This document shows, one piece after another, positions 7,391 through 15,217 of a stretch of 64,000 bases of DNA (position 1 is its first letter; every line of letters begins with the position of its first letter). Source of the stretch: Eubacteriales bacterium (GTDB lineage: Bacteria; Bacillota_A; Clostridia; Christensenellales; Aristaeellaceae); assembly GCA_029974035.1 (NCBI GenBank), contig JARKQG010000042.1, forward strand, positions 62,001 through 126,000. The letters run 5' to 3'. Both the position numbers and the translations under genes were made by a program. The notes under the pieces were generated by a model. It searched no databases. It worked only from the letters and a program-made list of their open reading frames with translations, and was not told the DNA's origin.

Positions 7391-8524
7391 ATGGAAAGGT
7401 CAAAGGTGTACTTTACGGACTTTCGTACCCCCGCGTTTGGCGACAGTCTGCCGGTCAAGCTGAAAAAGCTGATCAAAAGGGCGGGCGTCGGCCGGATTGA
7501 CATGGACGGGAAGTTTGTCGCCATCAAGATGCACTTTGGCGAGATGGGCAACATCAGCTACCTGCGGCCCAACTACGCCAGGGCCGTGGCGGACGTGGTC
7601 CGGGAGCTGGGCGGAAACCCCTTTCTGACCGACTGCAACACCCTCTATCCCGGCAGCCGGAAAAACGCGCTGGAACACCTGTACTGCGCCTGGGAGAACG
7701 GCTTTACGCCGTTGACGGTGGGCTGTCCGGTGCTGATTGGCGACGGCCTCAAGGGCACCGACGACATTGCGGTGCCGGTGCCGGGCGGGGAATACGTCAG
7801 AGAGGCCAAAATTGGCCGCGCGATCATGGACGCCGACGTATTCATCAGCCTGACGCATTTCAAGGGACATGAGATGACCGGCTTTGGCGGGGCGATCAAG
7901 AACATCGGCATGGGCTGCGGCTCCCGCGCGGGGAAGAAGGACCAGCACAACAACGGAAAGCCCGAGATCGATCCCGAAAAGTGCCGCGGGTGCCTGCGCT
8001 GCCGGCGCGAATGCGCCAACGACGCGCTGGAATTCAGCGAAAGGACGCGAAAAATGCGCGTCAATCCGGACAAGTGCGTGGGCTGCGGACGGTGTCTGGG
8101 CGCCTGCAATTTTGACGCCATCGGGTTCTCCGAAGACTCGGCGCTCTCCGAGCTCAATGCACGCATGGCGGAGTACGCCAAGGCGGTGGTGGCGGACCGG
8201 CCGAATTTCCACATCTCGCTGGTGGTGGACGTATCGCCCAACTGCGACTGCCACGGGGAAAACGACGCGCCCATTTTGCCCAACCTGGGCATGTTTGCGT
8301 CGTTTGATCCGCTGGCGCTGGATCAGGCCTGCGCGGACGCCTGCCTGAAGGCGGCGCCCATGCCGGGGAGCCAGCTCTCCGACAACCTCGCGCGCCCCGG
8401 TTTTCACGACCACCACGACCACTTTGTCAATGCCGCGCCGGACTCCGAGTGGCGCACGTGCCTCGCCCACGCGGAGAAAATCGGCCTGGGCACGCGGGCG
8501 TACGAACTGATCCCCATGAAGTGA
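7391..8524 (+). CDS. DUF362 domain protein with two 4Fe-4S clusters
   Basis: This 377-residue cytoplasmic protein has an N-terminal DUF362 domain (about residues 1-180, with KMHFGEMGNISYLRP, FLTDCNTLYPGSR and THFKGHEMTGFGGAIKN). A bacterial-type ferredoxin pair follows: Cys198/201/204/208 and Cys229/232/235/239, each CxxCxxCxxxC. A further DUF362-like tail carries VDVSPNCDCHGEND. The molecular function of DUF362 ferredoxins is not established; they are thought to be redox proteins. The gene is monocistronic, driven by the MerR-type promoter 60 bases upstream and followed by a hairpin. Shared control with an aldo/keto reductase suggests a role in coping with reactive aldehydes or electrophiles, which is inference. 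Confidence 0.9.
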   Translation: MERSKVYFTDFRTPAFGDSLPVKLKKLIKRAGVGRIDMDGKFVAIKMHFGEMGNISYLRPNYARAVADVVRELGGNPFLTDCNTLYPGSRKNALEHLYCAWENGFTPLTVGCPVLIGDGLKGTDDIAVPVPGGEYVREAKIGRAIMDADVFISLTHFKGHEMTGFGGAIKNIGMGCGSRAGKKDQHNNGKPEIDPEKCRGCLRCRRECANDALEFSERTRKMRVNPDKCVGCGRCLGACNFDAIGFSEDSALSELNARMAEYAKAVVADRPNFHISLVVDVSPNCDCHGENDAPILPNLGMFASFDPLALDQACADACLKAAPMPGSQLSDNLARPGFHDHHDHFVNAAPDSEWRTCLAHAEKIGLGTRAYELIPMK

Positions 8525-8581
8525 TCGGGGAGCCGTCCGCAGCATGTCCGCAGGCTTTTCCATGCCCGGTATCCGCCGGGC

Positions 8582-8617
8582 GAACGCGCCGCCCGCAATG
8601 CTACGGGCGGCGCGTTC
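8582..8617 (+). terminator. GC-rich hairpin after the DUF362 gene
   Basis: GAACGCGCCGCCCG (8582-8595) pairs perfectly with 8604-8617 around an 8-base loop. No U-tract follows. Confidence 0.65.
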
Positions 8618-8722
8618 CGCACCCCGGGCCTGCGCGCGGCCGTCTGGTTCTTTTATGGGACCAATTGAGGGGGATTGCGCAAAAAAAGACCCTCAAAGTG
8701 TAAAATAATTGTGGCGCCAAGG

Positions 8723-8751
8723 TTGACATTTGCCCATGGCGCCGGTATACT
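8723..8751 (+). promoter_or_regulatory. Sigma-A promoter of the Cys/Met-metabolism enzyme gene
   Basis: TTGACA (8723-8728) and TATACT (8746-8751) have a 17-base spacer. Two copies of TGGCGCC (8712-8718 and 8737-8743, 25 bases apart) flank the -35. ACTGGT (8749-8754) and ACCAGT (8778-8783) form a wider inverted repeat overlapping the start region. Either could be an operator; neither matches a motif I recognise. Confidence 0.75.
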
Positions 8752-8813
8752 GGTCGCATAACCGGTTCCAAAATAAAACCAGTTGTTTTTACAATCGATT
8801 TGGGAGTGACGCT

Positions 8814-9989
8814 ATGGATCCCAGAGAGCAGTCGCTGATCCTGACCCACTCGTTCGAGGACCGCGCGCGCCATTACGGCGCGGTAACGCCGCCGGTCTAC
8901 CTGAACTCGCTCCACGTGTTTCCGACGGTGGAAGCGTACACCCACGCCGATCTGTCGGACGACGAATGCTTTGTGTACGGCCGTGCCGGCAACCCCACCA
9001 CCCATCTTCTGGAGCGCAAGCTGGCGGCGCTGGAGGGCGGGGCGCGGGCGGCGGTGTTCTCTTCCGGCATGGCGGCGGCCACCAGCGCGATTCTGGGCAC
9101 CTGCAAGGCGGGCGATCACATCGTCTGCATGCGCGACGCCTACCAGCCGGTGAAGCGGTTCATGGCGGCGGTGGGCGGCCCCCGGCTGAACATCGACATC
9201 TCCTTTGTGACCGGGTGCGACCTGGACGAGGTGGAGCGCGCCATCCAGCCCAATACGCGGCTGATGATTCTGGAAAGCCCCGCCACCTTCGTCTTTACCG
9301 TGGTGGATCTCCGGGCCATTGCCGACATCTGCCGCCGACGGGGCGTTCTGACCTACATCGACAACACCTACTGCACCCCACTCTACCAGAACCCGCTGGA
9401 GTTTGGCATTGACATCGTGATGCACACGCTTTCCAAGTACCTGGGCGGTCACAGTGACATGATCGGCGGCGCGCTGATCGCCCGGGACGGCGATTTGATG
9501 GACTACATCATCCGCAACATGCGGGAGTGGCTGGGCGGCGTGCTGGGGCCCATGGAGGGCTGGCTGGTGCTGCGCGGGCTGCGCTCGCTGGCGGCGCGGC
9601 TGGAGGCCCATCAGCAGGCGGCGATGAAGGTGGCCGCTTTTTTGGAGGCCCAGCCCAAAGTGCGCCGGGTGCTCTACACGGGACTGAAATCCCACCCGCA
9701 GCGGGATCTGATCGCGCGGCAGATGCGCGGCCATACGGGCCTGATGAGCCTTTGGCTCGACCGGCCGCCGGAGGATGCGGCGCGCTTTGCCAACGCGCTG
9801 AAGCTCTTTGGCAAGGGCTGCTCCTGGGGCGGGTTTGAAAGCCTGGTCCTCTGCCCGCTGTACGAAGCCCCGGAGGAGGAGCTGGCGTTTCTCGGCAACC
9901 CGGGGCGGGGGCTGATCCGGCTCCACTGCGGGCTCGAGGGCGCGGACAACCTGATCGCGGACCTGGACCGCGCGCTTGGCGAGATTTGA
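8814..9989 (+). CDS. PLP-dependent Cys/Met metabolism enzyme (methionine gamma-lyase / cystathionine gamma-synthase-like)
   Basis: This 391-residue fold-type I PLP enzyme is of the family that includes methionine gamma-lyase, cystathionine gamma-synthase/lyase and O-acetylhomoserine sulfhydrylase. Family marks include YGRAGNPTTHLLERKLA, the SSGMAAATSAI cofactor segment, YIDNTYCTPLYQNPLEFGID and the PLP lysine at 208 (HTLSKYLGGHSD). The C-terminus ends RLHCGLEGADNLIADLDRAL. ATG 8814 follows GGGAGTGAC; upstream in-frame starts fall inside the promoter. It lies 45 bases before the sugar-binding protein gene with no terminator seen, so transcription may run into the transporter. The exact reaction (lyase or synthase) cannot be settled from these motifs. 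Confidence 0.88.
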   Translation: MDPREQSLILTHSFEDRARHYGAVTPPVYLNSLHVFPTVEAYTHADLSDDECFVYGRAGNPTTHLLERKLAALEGGARAAVFSSGMAAATSAILGTCKAGDHIVCMRDAYQPVKRFMAAVGGPRLNIDISFVTGCDLDEVERAIQPNTRLMILESPATFVFTVVDLRAIADICRRRGVLTYIDNTYCTPLYQNPLEFGIDIVMHTLSKYLGGHSDMIGGALIARDGDLMDYIIRNMREWLGGVLGPMEGWLVLRGLRSLAARLEAHQQAAMKVAAFLEAQPKVRRVLYTGLKSHPQRDLIARQMRGHTGLMSLWLDRPPEDAARFANALKLFGKGCSWGGFESLVLCPLYEAPEEELAFLGNPGRGLIRLHCGLEGADNLIADLDRALGEI

Positions 9990-10033
9990 TCGGCGGCTAC
10001 GGCGCGCCGTTCAAAAGATAAGGAGGGAAGAGC

Positions 10034-11368
10034 ATGAGGAAACTGCTGGGGACCATCCTGTGCCTCGCGCTTCTCGCGAGCCTGTTTGCGGGCTTTGCGG
10101 TGGCTGAGGAGGTTGAACTGCGCTTCATCGACGTTTCTCCGAGCCCTGTCCGTCAGGAATACTTCGAGACGACCTTCGCCAAGTTCAAGGAAGAGACGGG
10201 CATCTCCGTGATCTACGAATCCGTCCCCTGGGACGACGCGGCCAACAAGCTGACGGTGCTGGGCACCTCCGGTCAGCTTCCCGACGTGCTGACCACCTGG
10301 GCCGGCTGGCTGGGCCAGTTCACCGCGGCGAACTGGGTGATCCCCCTGGACAACTACGTGGCGGGCACCGAGGGCGAATACGCCGACACTGTGACCAAGC
10401 TGGTCTGGAAGGGCGAGAAAGAGCTCTACGGCAACTACTATACCGTGCCTGACGGCGTGATGGTCAAGGGCGTATACGTGCGCAAGGACTGGGCCGAGGA
10501 AGCCGGCCTGGAGCTCGATCCCGCCAAGGGCTGGACCTACAGCGAGTACTTTGACGCGGTATACAAGCTGACCGACGCCTCGAAGAACCACTATGGCACC
10601 TCCTTCCGCGGCGCCCGCGGCGCCTTCGATCCGCTGTTTGTGTACCTGGAGAGCATGACCGGCGGCAAGGCCTACGCCGACGACGGATCGGCGCTTTTCA
10701 ACACCCCGGAGGCGGTCGAGGGCTACAAAAAATGGTGCGGCCTGTACCTGGATGGCTGCGCGCCCAAGGACGCCATCAACTGGGGCTTCATCGAGATGGT
10801 GGACAACTTCACCGGCGGCCTGACCGGCACCCTGATCAACGACTCCGAAGTCGCCGCCACCTGCATCGCCACCATGCAGGACGACCAGTGGATGGTCATG
10901 CCCATGCCCAAGAGCGACGTGGACGGCAAGATCTACAACACCGTCAACTCGCCTTATGCCTACTCCATTTCCGCCAATTCCAAGAACCCCGACGCGGCCT
11001 GGAAGCTGATCGAGTTCCTCACCCGTCCGGACAACAATATTGAGTACTGCAAGCTCACCGGCCTGATCCCGGTCAAGAAGGCCGTTGGCGACGACCCCTT
11101 CTACGGCCCGGAGGGCTACTACGCCGCCTTCGTGCAGCAGCTCAACGACCCCGCCATGGTGGTGCCCTGCGCCTTCGGCCCCTTCAGCTACACCGACATG
11201 CACCAGGGCATGATGCATGAGGAAATGCAGAAGTACCTCCTGGGCCAGCAGGACGCGGAGACCTCGCTGGGCAACGTGGCCAAGGAGCTGGAAGCACGCA
11301 TGAAGCAGTATCTGACGGACAACCCGGGCTCCGCCGTGGAGCAGCCCAAGGCGCTCAGCGAAGGCTGA
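10034..11368 (+). CDS. Extracellular sugar-binding protein of an ABC importer (family 1)
   Basis: This 444-residue family 1 solute-binding protein (MalE/UgpB class) starts with a secretory signal (MRKLLGTILCLALLASLF, cleavage probably after the AVA near residue 24). Binding-protein features follow: FAKFKEETGISVIYE, LPDVLTTWAGW and SANSKNPDAAWKLIEFLT. There is no lipobox cysteine at the cleavage site, unusual for a monoderm importer. It sits just upstream of two permeases, the GntR-type regulator and the fucosidase/rhamnosidase genes, so it probably captures an oligosaccharide released by those enzymes. The start is supported by AAGGAGGG. A hairpin follows the gene, consistent with making more binding protein than permease. 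Confidence 0.93.
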   Translation: MRKLLGTILCLALLASLFAGFAVAEEVELRFIDVSPSPVRQEYFETTFAKFKEETGISVIYESVPWDDAANKLTVLGTSGQLPDVLTTWAGWLGQFTAANWVIPLDNYVAGTEGEYADTVTKLVWKGEKELYGNYYTVPDGVMVKGVYVRKDWAEEAGLELDPAKGWTYSEYFDAVYKLTDASKNHYGTSFRGARGAFDPLFVYLESMTGGKAYADDGSALFNTPEAVEGYKKWCGLYLDGCAPKDAINWGFIEMVDNFTGGLTGTLINDSEVAATCIATMQDDQWMVMPMPKSDVDGKIYNTVNSPYAYSISANSKNPDAAWKLIEFLTRPDNNIEYCKLTGLIPVKKAVGDDPFYGPEGYYAAFVQQLNDPAMVVPCAFGPFSYTDMHQGMMHEEMQKYLLGQQDAETSLGNVAKELEARMKQYLTDNPGSAVEQPKALSEG

Positions 11369-11379
11369 CCGGCCGACAA

Positions 11380-11410
11380 CGCGCGGGGGGAGCATGCCTT
11401 CTCCCGCGCG
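11380..11410 (+). terminator. Intercistronic hairpin after binding-protein gene
   Basis: CGCGCGGG (11380-11387) pairs perfectly with CCCGCGCG (11403-11410), with an alternative inner GGAG/CTCC pairing. It lies between the binding-protein stop and the permease ribosome-binding site, with no U-tract. It is more likely an mRNA-stabilising or partially attenuating stem than a full terminator. Confidence 0.6.
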
Positions 11411-11426
11411 CTTCAAGGAGGCAACC

Positions 11427-12410
11427 ATGATCCATCTGGCGCTGTATCTTCTGCTGGTCGCGGCGCTCTGCGCAGGGGGGTTCGTGCTCCTTCGCAGGTT
11501 TGAACGGAAGAATCCCTTCGCCTACCGGCGCGCCCGCAGCGCGGCCGAGCCGTATCTGTTCATCCTGCCTGTGCTGCTGCCGCTCCTTCTTCTGTTCGGA
11601 TACCCATTGATCAACAGCTTTGTCATGGCTTTCCAGAATTACAAGTTGACCGCGCCCAACGCCATCCACTTTAACGGCCTTGAGAATTTCAGAAAGCTCT
11701 TTGCCGATTCCGACATGGGCCTGATCATGAAAAACTCGCTGATCTACGTGGTGGCCAGCGTCGCCGGGCAGTTTCTTCTGGGTATGACGCTGGCGCTGGC
11801 GCTCCGGAAGAAATTCCGCGGCCGGGGCCTTTACCAGGCCGCCGTCTTCCTGCCGTGGGCATTTTCGGCGTTTGTCATCGGCCTCATCTACCGCTGGTCC
11901 TTCAACGGCGAGTACGGCGTGGTGAACGATCTCATGCAAAAATTGGGCTGGATGGGCGAGAAGATCGCGTGGCTTGGCACGCCGGGGCTTTCGCTGCTGG
12001 TGGTGATCCTGGCGATGATCTGGATGGGCGTGCCGTTTTTTGCGATCATGAACCTGGCGGCGCTGCAGTCCATCCCGGCGGACGTGTACGAGGCCGCCGA
12101 CATGGACGGCTGCGGCGCAATCCGGCGCTTTTTTTCGATCACGCTGCCCTACATCAAGCCCACCGTCATCGTGACGATCCTTTTGCGGACCATCTGGATA
12201 TTCAACTCCTTCGACCTGATTGTGGTCATCACCGGCGGAGGCCCGGCCAACTACTCCCAGACGCTGCCCTCGTACATGTACACGCGCGCGTTTTCGGGGT
12301 ATGACTTCGGGCTTGCCTCCGCGCTGGGGGTGCTGTTGATGGTCATACTGGCGGTGTACGCAGTCTTGTTCCTCCGGGTGACCAAGTATAACAGGGCGGG
12401 TGATTTCTAA
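11427..12410 (+). CDS. Carbohydrate ABC transporter permease, MalF/UgpA type
   Basis: This 327-residue polytopic permease has an N-terminal membrane span (residues 1-23), a short basic loop, then six spans typical of UgpA/MalF proteins. The EAA loop is EAADMDGCGAIRRFFSITLP, followed by YIKPTV. The segment VVITGGGPANYSQTLP matches the conserved periplasmic region of the family. ATG 11427 is chosen because AAGGAGG (11415-11421) precedes it; an in-frame ATG at 11394 lies in the upstream hairpin. The stop TAA (12408-12410) shares one base with the next ATG, so the two permeases are translationally coupled. Confidence 0.95.
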   Translation: MIHLALYLLLVAALCAGGFVLLRRFERKNPFAYRRARSAAEPYLFILPVLLPLLLLFGYPLINSFVMAFQNYKLTAPNAIHFNGLENFRKLFADSDMGLIMKNSLIYVVASVAGQFLLGMTLALALRKKFRGRGLYQAAVFLPWAFSAFVIGLIYRWSFNGEYGVVNDLMQKLGWMGEKIAWLGTPGLSLLVVILAMIWMGVPFFAIMNLAALQSIPADVYEAADMDGCGAIRRFFSITLPYIKPTVIVTILLRTIWIFNSFDLIVVITGGGPANYSQTLPSYMYTRAFSGYDFGLASALGVLLMVILAVYAVLFLRVTKYNRAGDF

Positions 12411-13252
12411 TGCACAGACGGCTGAAAAGGGCGGCGCTGACCTCGGGGCGCGTAATCCTGCTGGCGCTTTTCCTGCTGGCGGTGGTGCTGCCCATCTACT
12501 GGATGGCGGTCACATCCTTCAAGCCCCATGCGGAGATCATCAACGCGCAGCACCTGACCTACTTTCCGCAGACATTCACGGCCGAGAACTACAACCAGCT
12601 GTTCTCGATGTACGATTATGCGCAGATGCTGAAAAATTCGATGATCGTGTCGCTGTCCACCGCGGTGTGCATCACGCTTTTGTCCATTCTGGGCGGCTAC
12701 GCGATGGCGCGTTATTCGTTCAGGGGCAAGAGCGCGATGCTGCTGTTCTTCCTGATCACGCAGATGATCCCGGGCATTCTGGTCATCATCCCGCTGTACC
12801 TGATCTACGCGAGGCTTCAGCTGGTCAACACCCGGTTCAGCCTCTTTCTCTACTACCTGATCGTCAACCTGCCCTTCTGCGCGATCACCATGCGCAGCTT
12901 CTTTGAGCGCATTCCCTACACGCTGGAGGAGGCCGCCTATGTGGACGGCTGCACCCGGGGACAGGGCCTCCGGCGCATTGTGCTGCCGGTGATGTTTCCG
13001 GGCATCGTGGCGGTGTTTGTGTTTGCCTTCATCGGCGCGTGGAACGAGCTGATCGCCGGCACGATCTTCATCAGCACCTCCGACATGTGGACCATTCCGG
13101 TGGGCCTGAAGTCGCTGATCGGGAAGTACGACGTCAAGTGGGGCGTTCTGATGGCGGGCGGCGTACTGGCGCTTCTGCCCACGGCGGTGATGTTTGCGGT
13201 CATGCAGCGCTTCGTGGTCGAGGGGCTGACGGCGGGCGCGGTGAAGGAGTGA
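12410..13252 (+). CDS. Carbohydrate ABC transporter permease, MalG type
   Basis: This 280-residue MalG/UgpE-type permease has about six membrane spans and the EAA loop EAAYVDGCTRGQGLRRIVLP followed by VMFPGI. The C-terminus QRFVVEGLTAGAVKE is a common family ending. It overlaps the previous gene by one base and is followed five bases later by the GntR-family gene, whose ribosome-binding site lies inside this gene. No dedicated ATPase gene is present, as is usual where one ATPase serves several sugar importers (inference). Confidence 0.95.
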   Translation: MHRRLKRAALTSGRVILLALFLLAVVLPIYWMAVTSFKPHAEIINAQHLTYFPQTFTAENYNQLFSMYDYAQMLKNSMIVSLSTAVCITLLSILGGYAMARYSFRGKSAMLLFFLITQMIPGILVIIPLYLIYARLQLVNTRFSLFLYYLIVNLPFCAITMRSFFERIPYTLEEAAYVDGCTRGQGLRRIVLPVMFPGIVAVFVFAFIGAWNELIAGTIFISTSDMWTIPVGLKSLIGKYDVKWGVLMAGGVLALLPTAVMFAVMQRFVVEGLTAGAVKE

Positions 13253-13257
13253 GGCCT

Positions 13258-13959
13258 GTGAGACGATCCGCGCAGCGCATGGGGCCCGTGTCCCGGGATC
13301 TTCTGCACGTCCGCGTGGCGGGGGCGATCTGCCAGTACATCTACGCGGAGAATCTGCGCATCGGCGACAGGCTGCCCTCCGAGCGCACGCTGGCCGAGCG
13401 GCTCAACGCGGGGCGCAACACCGTGCGCGAGGCGCTGGGCGTGCTGCGCGCGGAAGGCGTGATCGAGGTTGAACCCGGAAAGGGCGCCTTTGTCAGAAAG
13501 GCGCTTGCTGAGCCGTCGCTGCAGATGGAGCTGCTCCGGGTGGACTACCGGGATCTGCTCGAGATCAAGATGTGGCTGGAGTCTTTGGCGATCCGGCGCG
13601 CGGCCGAGTGCGCCACCGGCGAGCAGCTGGACAGGCTGATCCATCTGGGCGAGCGCCTGTGCCGTTTGGCGGAGGCGGGCGAGTTTTCCGTGGCGCTGGA
13701 CCGCGAGTTCCACACCCAGCTTCTGGACTGTGGCGGCAGCAGCACCCTTTCCCAGCTGGTGCTGTCGCTGGTGGACGCGCTGAACGACTATTCCGGCGTC
13801 TTTGACGGGGCGGTGCCCCTGTGGATCAAGACCGTGCCCTACCACCTGGAACTGGCCCGGGCGCTCCGGGAAAAGAAGCTGAGCTTTGCGCTGGCCGCCC
13901 ACGAGTACATCCGCATGTACGATCTCAGCGTGCTGGACGCACCGGCGGAAAAGCCGTAG
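13258..13959 (+). CDS. GntR-family regulator, FadR/FCD subfamily
   Basis: This 233-residue regulator has an N-terminal winged helix (about residues 12-80; LPSERTLAERLNAGRNTVREAL and the wing segment VEPGKGAFV) and an all-helical FCD ligand domain. The FCD domain has its usual Asp/His metal-site pattern (about residues 95-220; REFHTQLL and YHLELARAL). The start is GTG 13258, with AAGGAG at 13244-13249; the frame is open further upstream but that stretch lies inside the permease gene. FCD-type regulators commonly bind sugar acids or carboxylates and repress nearby catabolic genes. Its position inside the transporter-hydrolase operon makes autoregulation of the locus likely. No operator was identified. 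Confidence 0.9.
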   Translation: MRRSAQRMGPVSRDLLHVRVAGAICQYIYAENLRIGDRLPSERTLAERLNAGRNTVREALGVLRAEGVIEVEPGKGAFVRKALAEPSLQMELLRVDYRDLLEIKMWLESLAIRRAAECATGEQLDRLIHLGERLCRLAEAGEFSVALDREFHTQLLDCGGSSTLSQLVLSLVDALNDYSGVFDGAVPLWIKTVPYHLELARALREKKLSFALAAHEYIRMYDLSVLDAPAEKP

Positions 13960-13970
13960 GAGGAAGACAG

Positions 13971-15212
13971 ATGGACGATTGCAAGCGCTGGTGGCGGGAT
14001 GCGAAGTTTGGCCTCTTCATCCATTGGGGGCTGTACGCCCTTTTGGCGGGGGCGTATGACGGCGTCCGGACGGACAACATCGCCGAGTGGATCATGCACG
14101 ATCTGAAGATTCCGGTTTCCGAATACGAGAAGCTGGCCGCGCGCTTTGATCCCGCCGAATTTGACGCCGACGCCATCGCGCGCCTGGCGAGGGACGCGGG
14201 CATGAAGTACGTGGTGCTCACCGCGAAGCACCATGACGGCTTTGCGATGTTCCGTTCCGCCGCCGACCGCTTTAATGCGGCGGACGCAACCCCCTGGGGC
14301 CGCGACCCGGCGCGGGCGCTGCGCGAAGCCTGCGACCGCTACGGTCTGACGCTTTGCTTTTACTATTCCCAGGCGCAGGACTGGCACCACCCCGACGGCA
14401 TCGAGGAGAACGTGCCGGATGACGGCAAGCATTTCCGCAGGTACCTGGACGAGAAGTGCATTCCGCAGATTCGCGAGCTGCTGACAAACTATGGCGATAT
14501 CGGCCTCATCTGGTTTGACACGCCCATGAGCATGACGCCGGACGAGTCCCGCGAGCTGCGCGATCTGGTGAAGTCGCTTCAGCCGGGGTGCCTCATCTCG
14601 GGGCGCATCGGCAACGGCCTGGGCGACTACATGACCACCGGCGACAACTTCATCCCGCTGCTGCCCTATCCGGGGGATTTTGAGGTGCCCGCCACCATCA
14701 ACGACACCTGGGGCTTCAACCGCTTTGATCGGCGCTGGAAGCGCCCGGAAAAGCTGATCCGCAACCTCGTCAAGGTGGTCAGCCGCGGCGGCAACTTTCT
14801 TCTGAACATCGGCCCGGACGATATGGGGCGCGTGCCGGAGGAGAGCGTCAAGGTGCTGCGTACCGTCGGCGGCTTCCTGCAAAAGTGCGGAGAGAGCATC
14901 TACGGCACCCGGCCGGTGCCGGTCTACCCCTACGACATCGATTGGGGCTATTTCACCGCCCGCCCCGGCAAGCTCTACATCCACGTGTTCGAGGACATGC
15001 CGGACGTGTACCTCATCAACATGGGCAACAAGCCCCGGCGCGCCTACCTCCTGGCGGACGGGCGGCCGCTTATGCTGCGCGAGCGCGTCACCTGCGAGGG
15101 CGACCACTCCTGGCGCATCCTCTGGCCCGGCGAAAAACCCCGGGACATTGATACCGTCATCTGCGTGGAAATCGAGGAGGACGAGGTCTTCTTCGAGCCC
15201 ATCAAGGGGTGA
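13971..15212 (+). CDS. Alpha-L-fucosidase, glycoside hydrolase family 29
   Basis: This 413-residue GH29 retaining alpha-L-fucosidase removes terminal L-fucose from glycans. Family segments run in order: WWRDAKFGLFIHWG, YVVLTAKHHDGFAMF, FYYSQAQDW and GLIWFDTPM, whose Asp183 is the predicted nucleophile. GDYMTTGDN and SRGGNFLLNIGPD follow. No signal peptide is seen, so it acts in the cytoplasm on imported oligosaccharides, consistent with the importer genes upstream. The start follows TAGGAGGAAG, 11 bases after the GntR-family stop. The stop overlaps a possible GTG of the next gene, indicating one transcript. Acid/base residue identity is not conserved enough in GH29 to assign here. Confidence 0.92.
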   Translation: MDDCKRWWRDAKFGLFIHWGLYALLAGAYDGVRTDNIAEWIMHDLKIPVSEYEKLAARFDPAEFDADAIARLARDAGMKYVVLTAKHHDGFAMFRSAADRFNAADATPWGRDPARALREACDRYGLTLCFYYSQAQDWHHPDGIEENVPDDGKHFRRYLDEKCIPQIRELLTNYGDIGLIWFDTPMSMTPDESRELRDLVKSLQPGCLISGRIGNGLGDYMTTGDNFIPLLPYPGDFEVPATINDTWGFNRFDRRWKRPEKLIRNLVKVVSRGGNFLLNIGPDDMGRVPEESVKVLRTVGGFLQKCGESIYGTRPVPVYPYDIDWGYFTARPGKLYIHVFEDMPDVYLINMGNKPRRAYLLADGRPLMLRERVTCEGDHSWRILWPGEKPRDIDTVICVEIEEDEVFFEPIKG

Positions 15213-15217
15213 GGGAC

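Noticed and set aside
8814..9989. Calling the PLP enzyme specifically MetB, MegL or MetY
   Set aside because: The visible motifs are shared by the whole family and do not separate lyase from synthase or sulfhydrylase.
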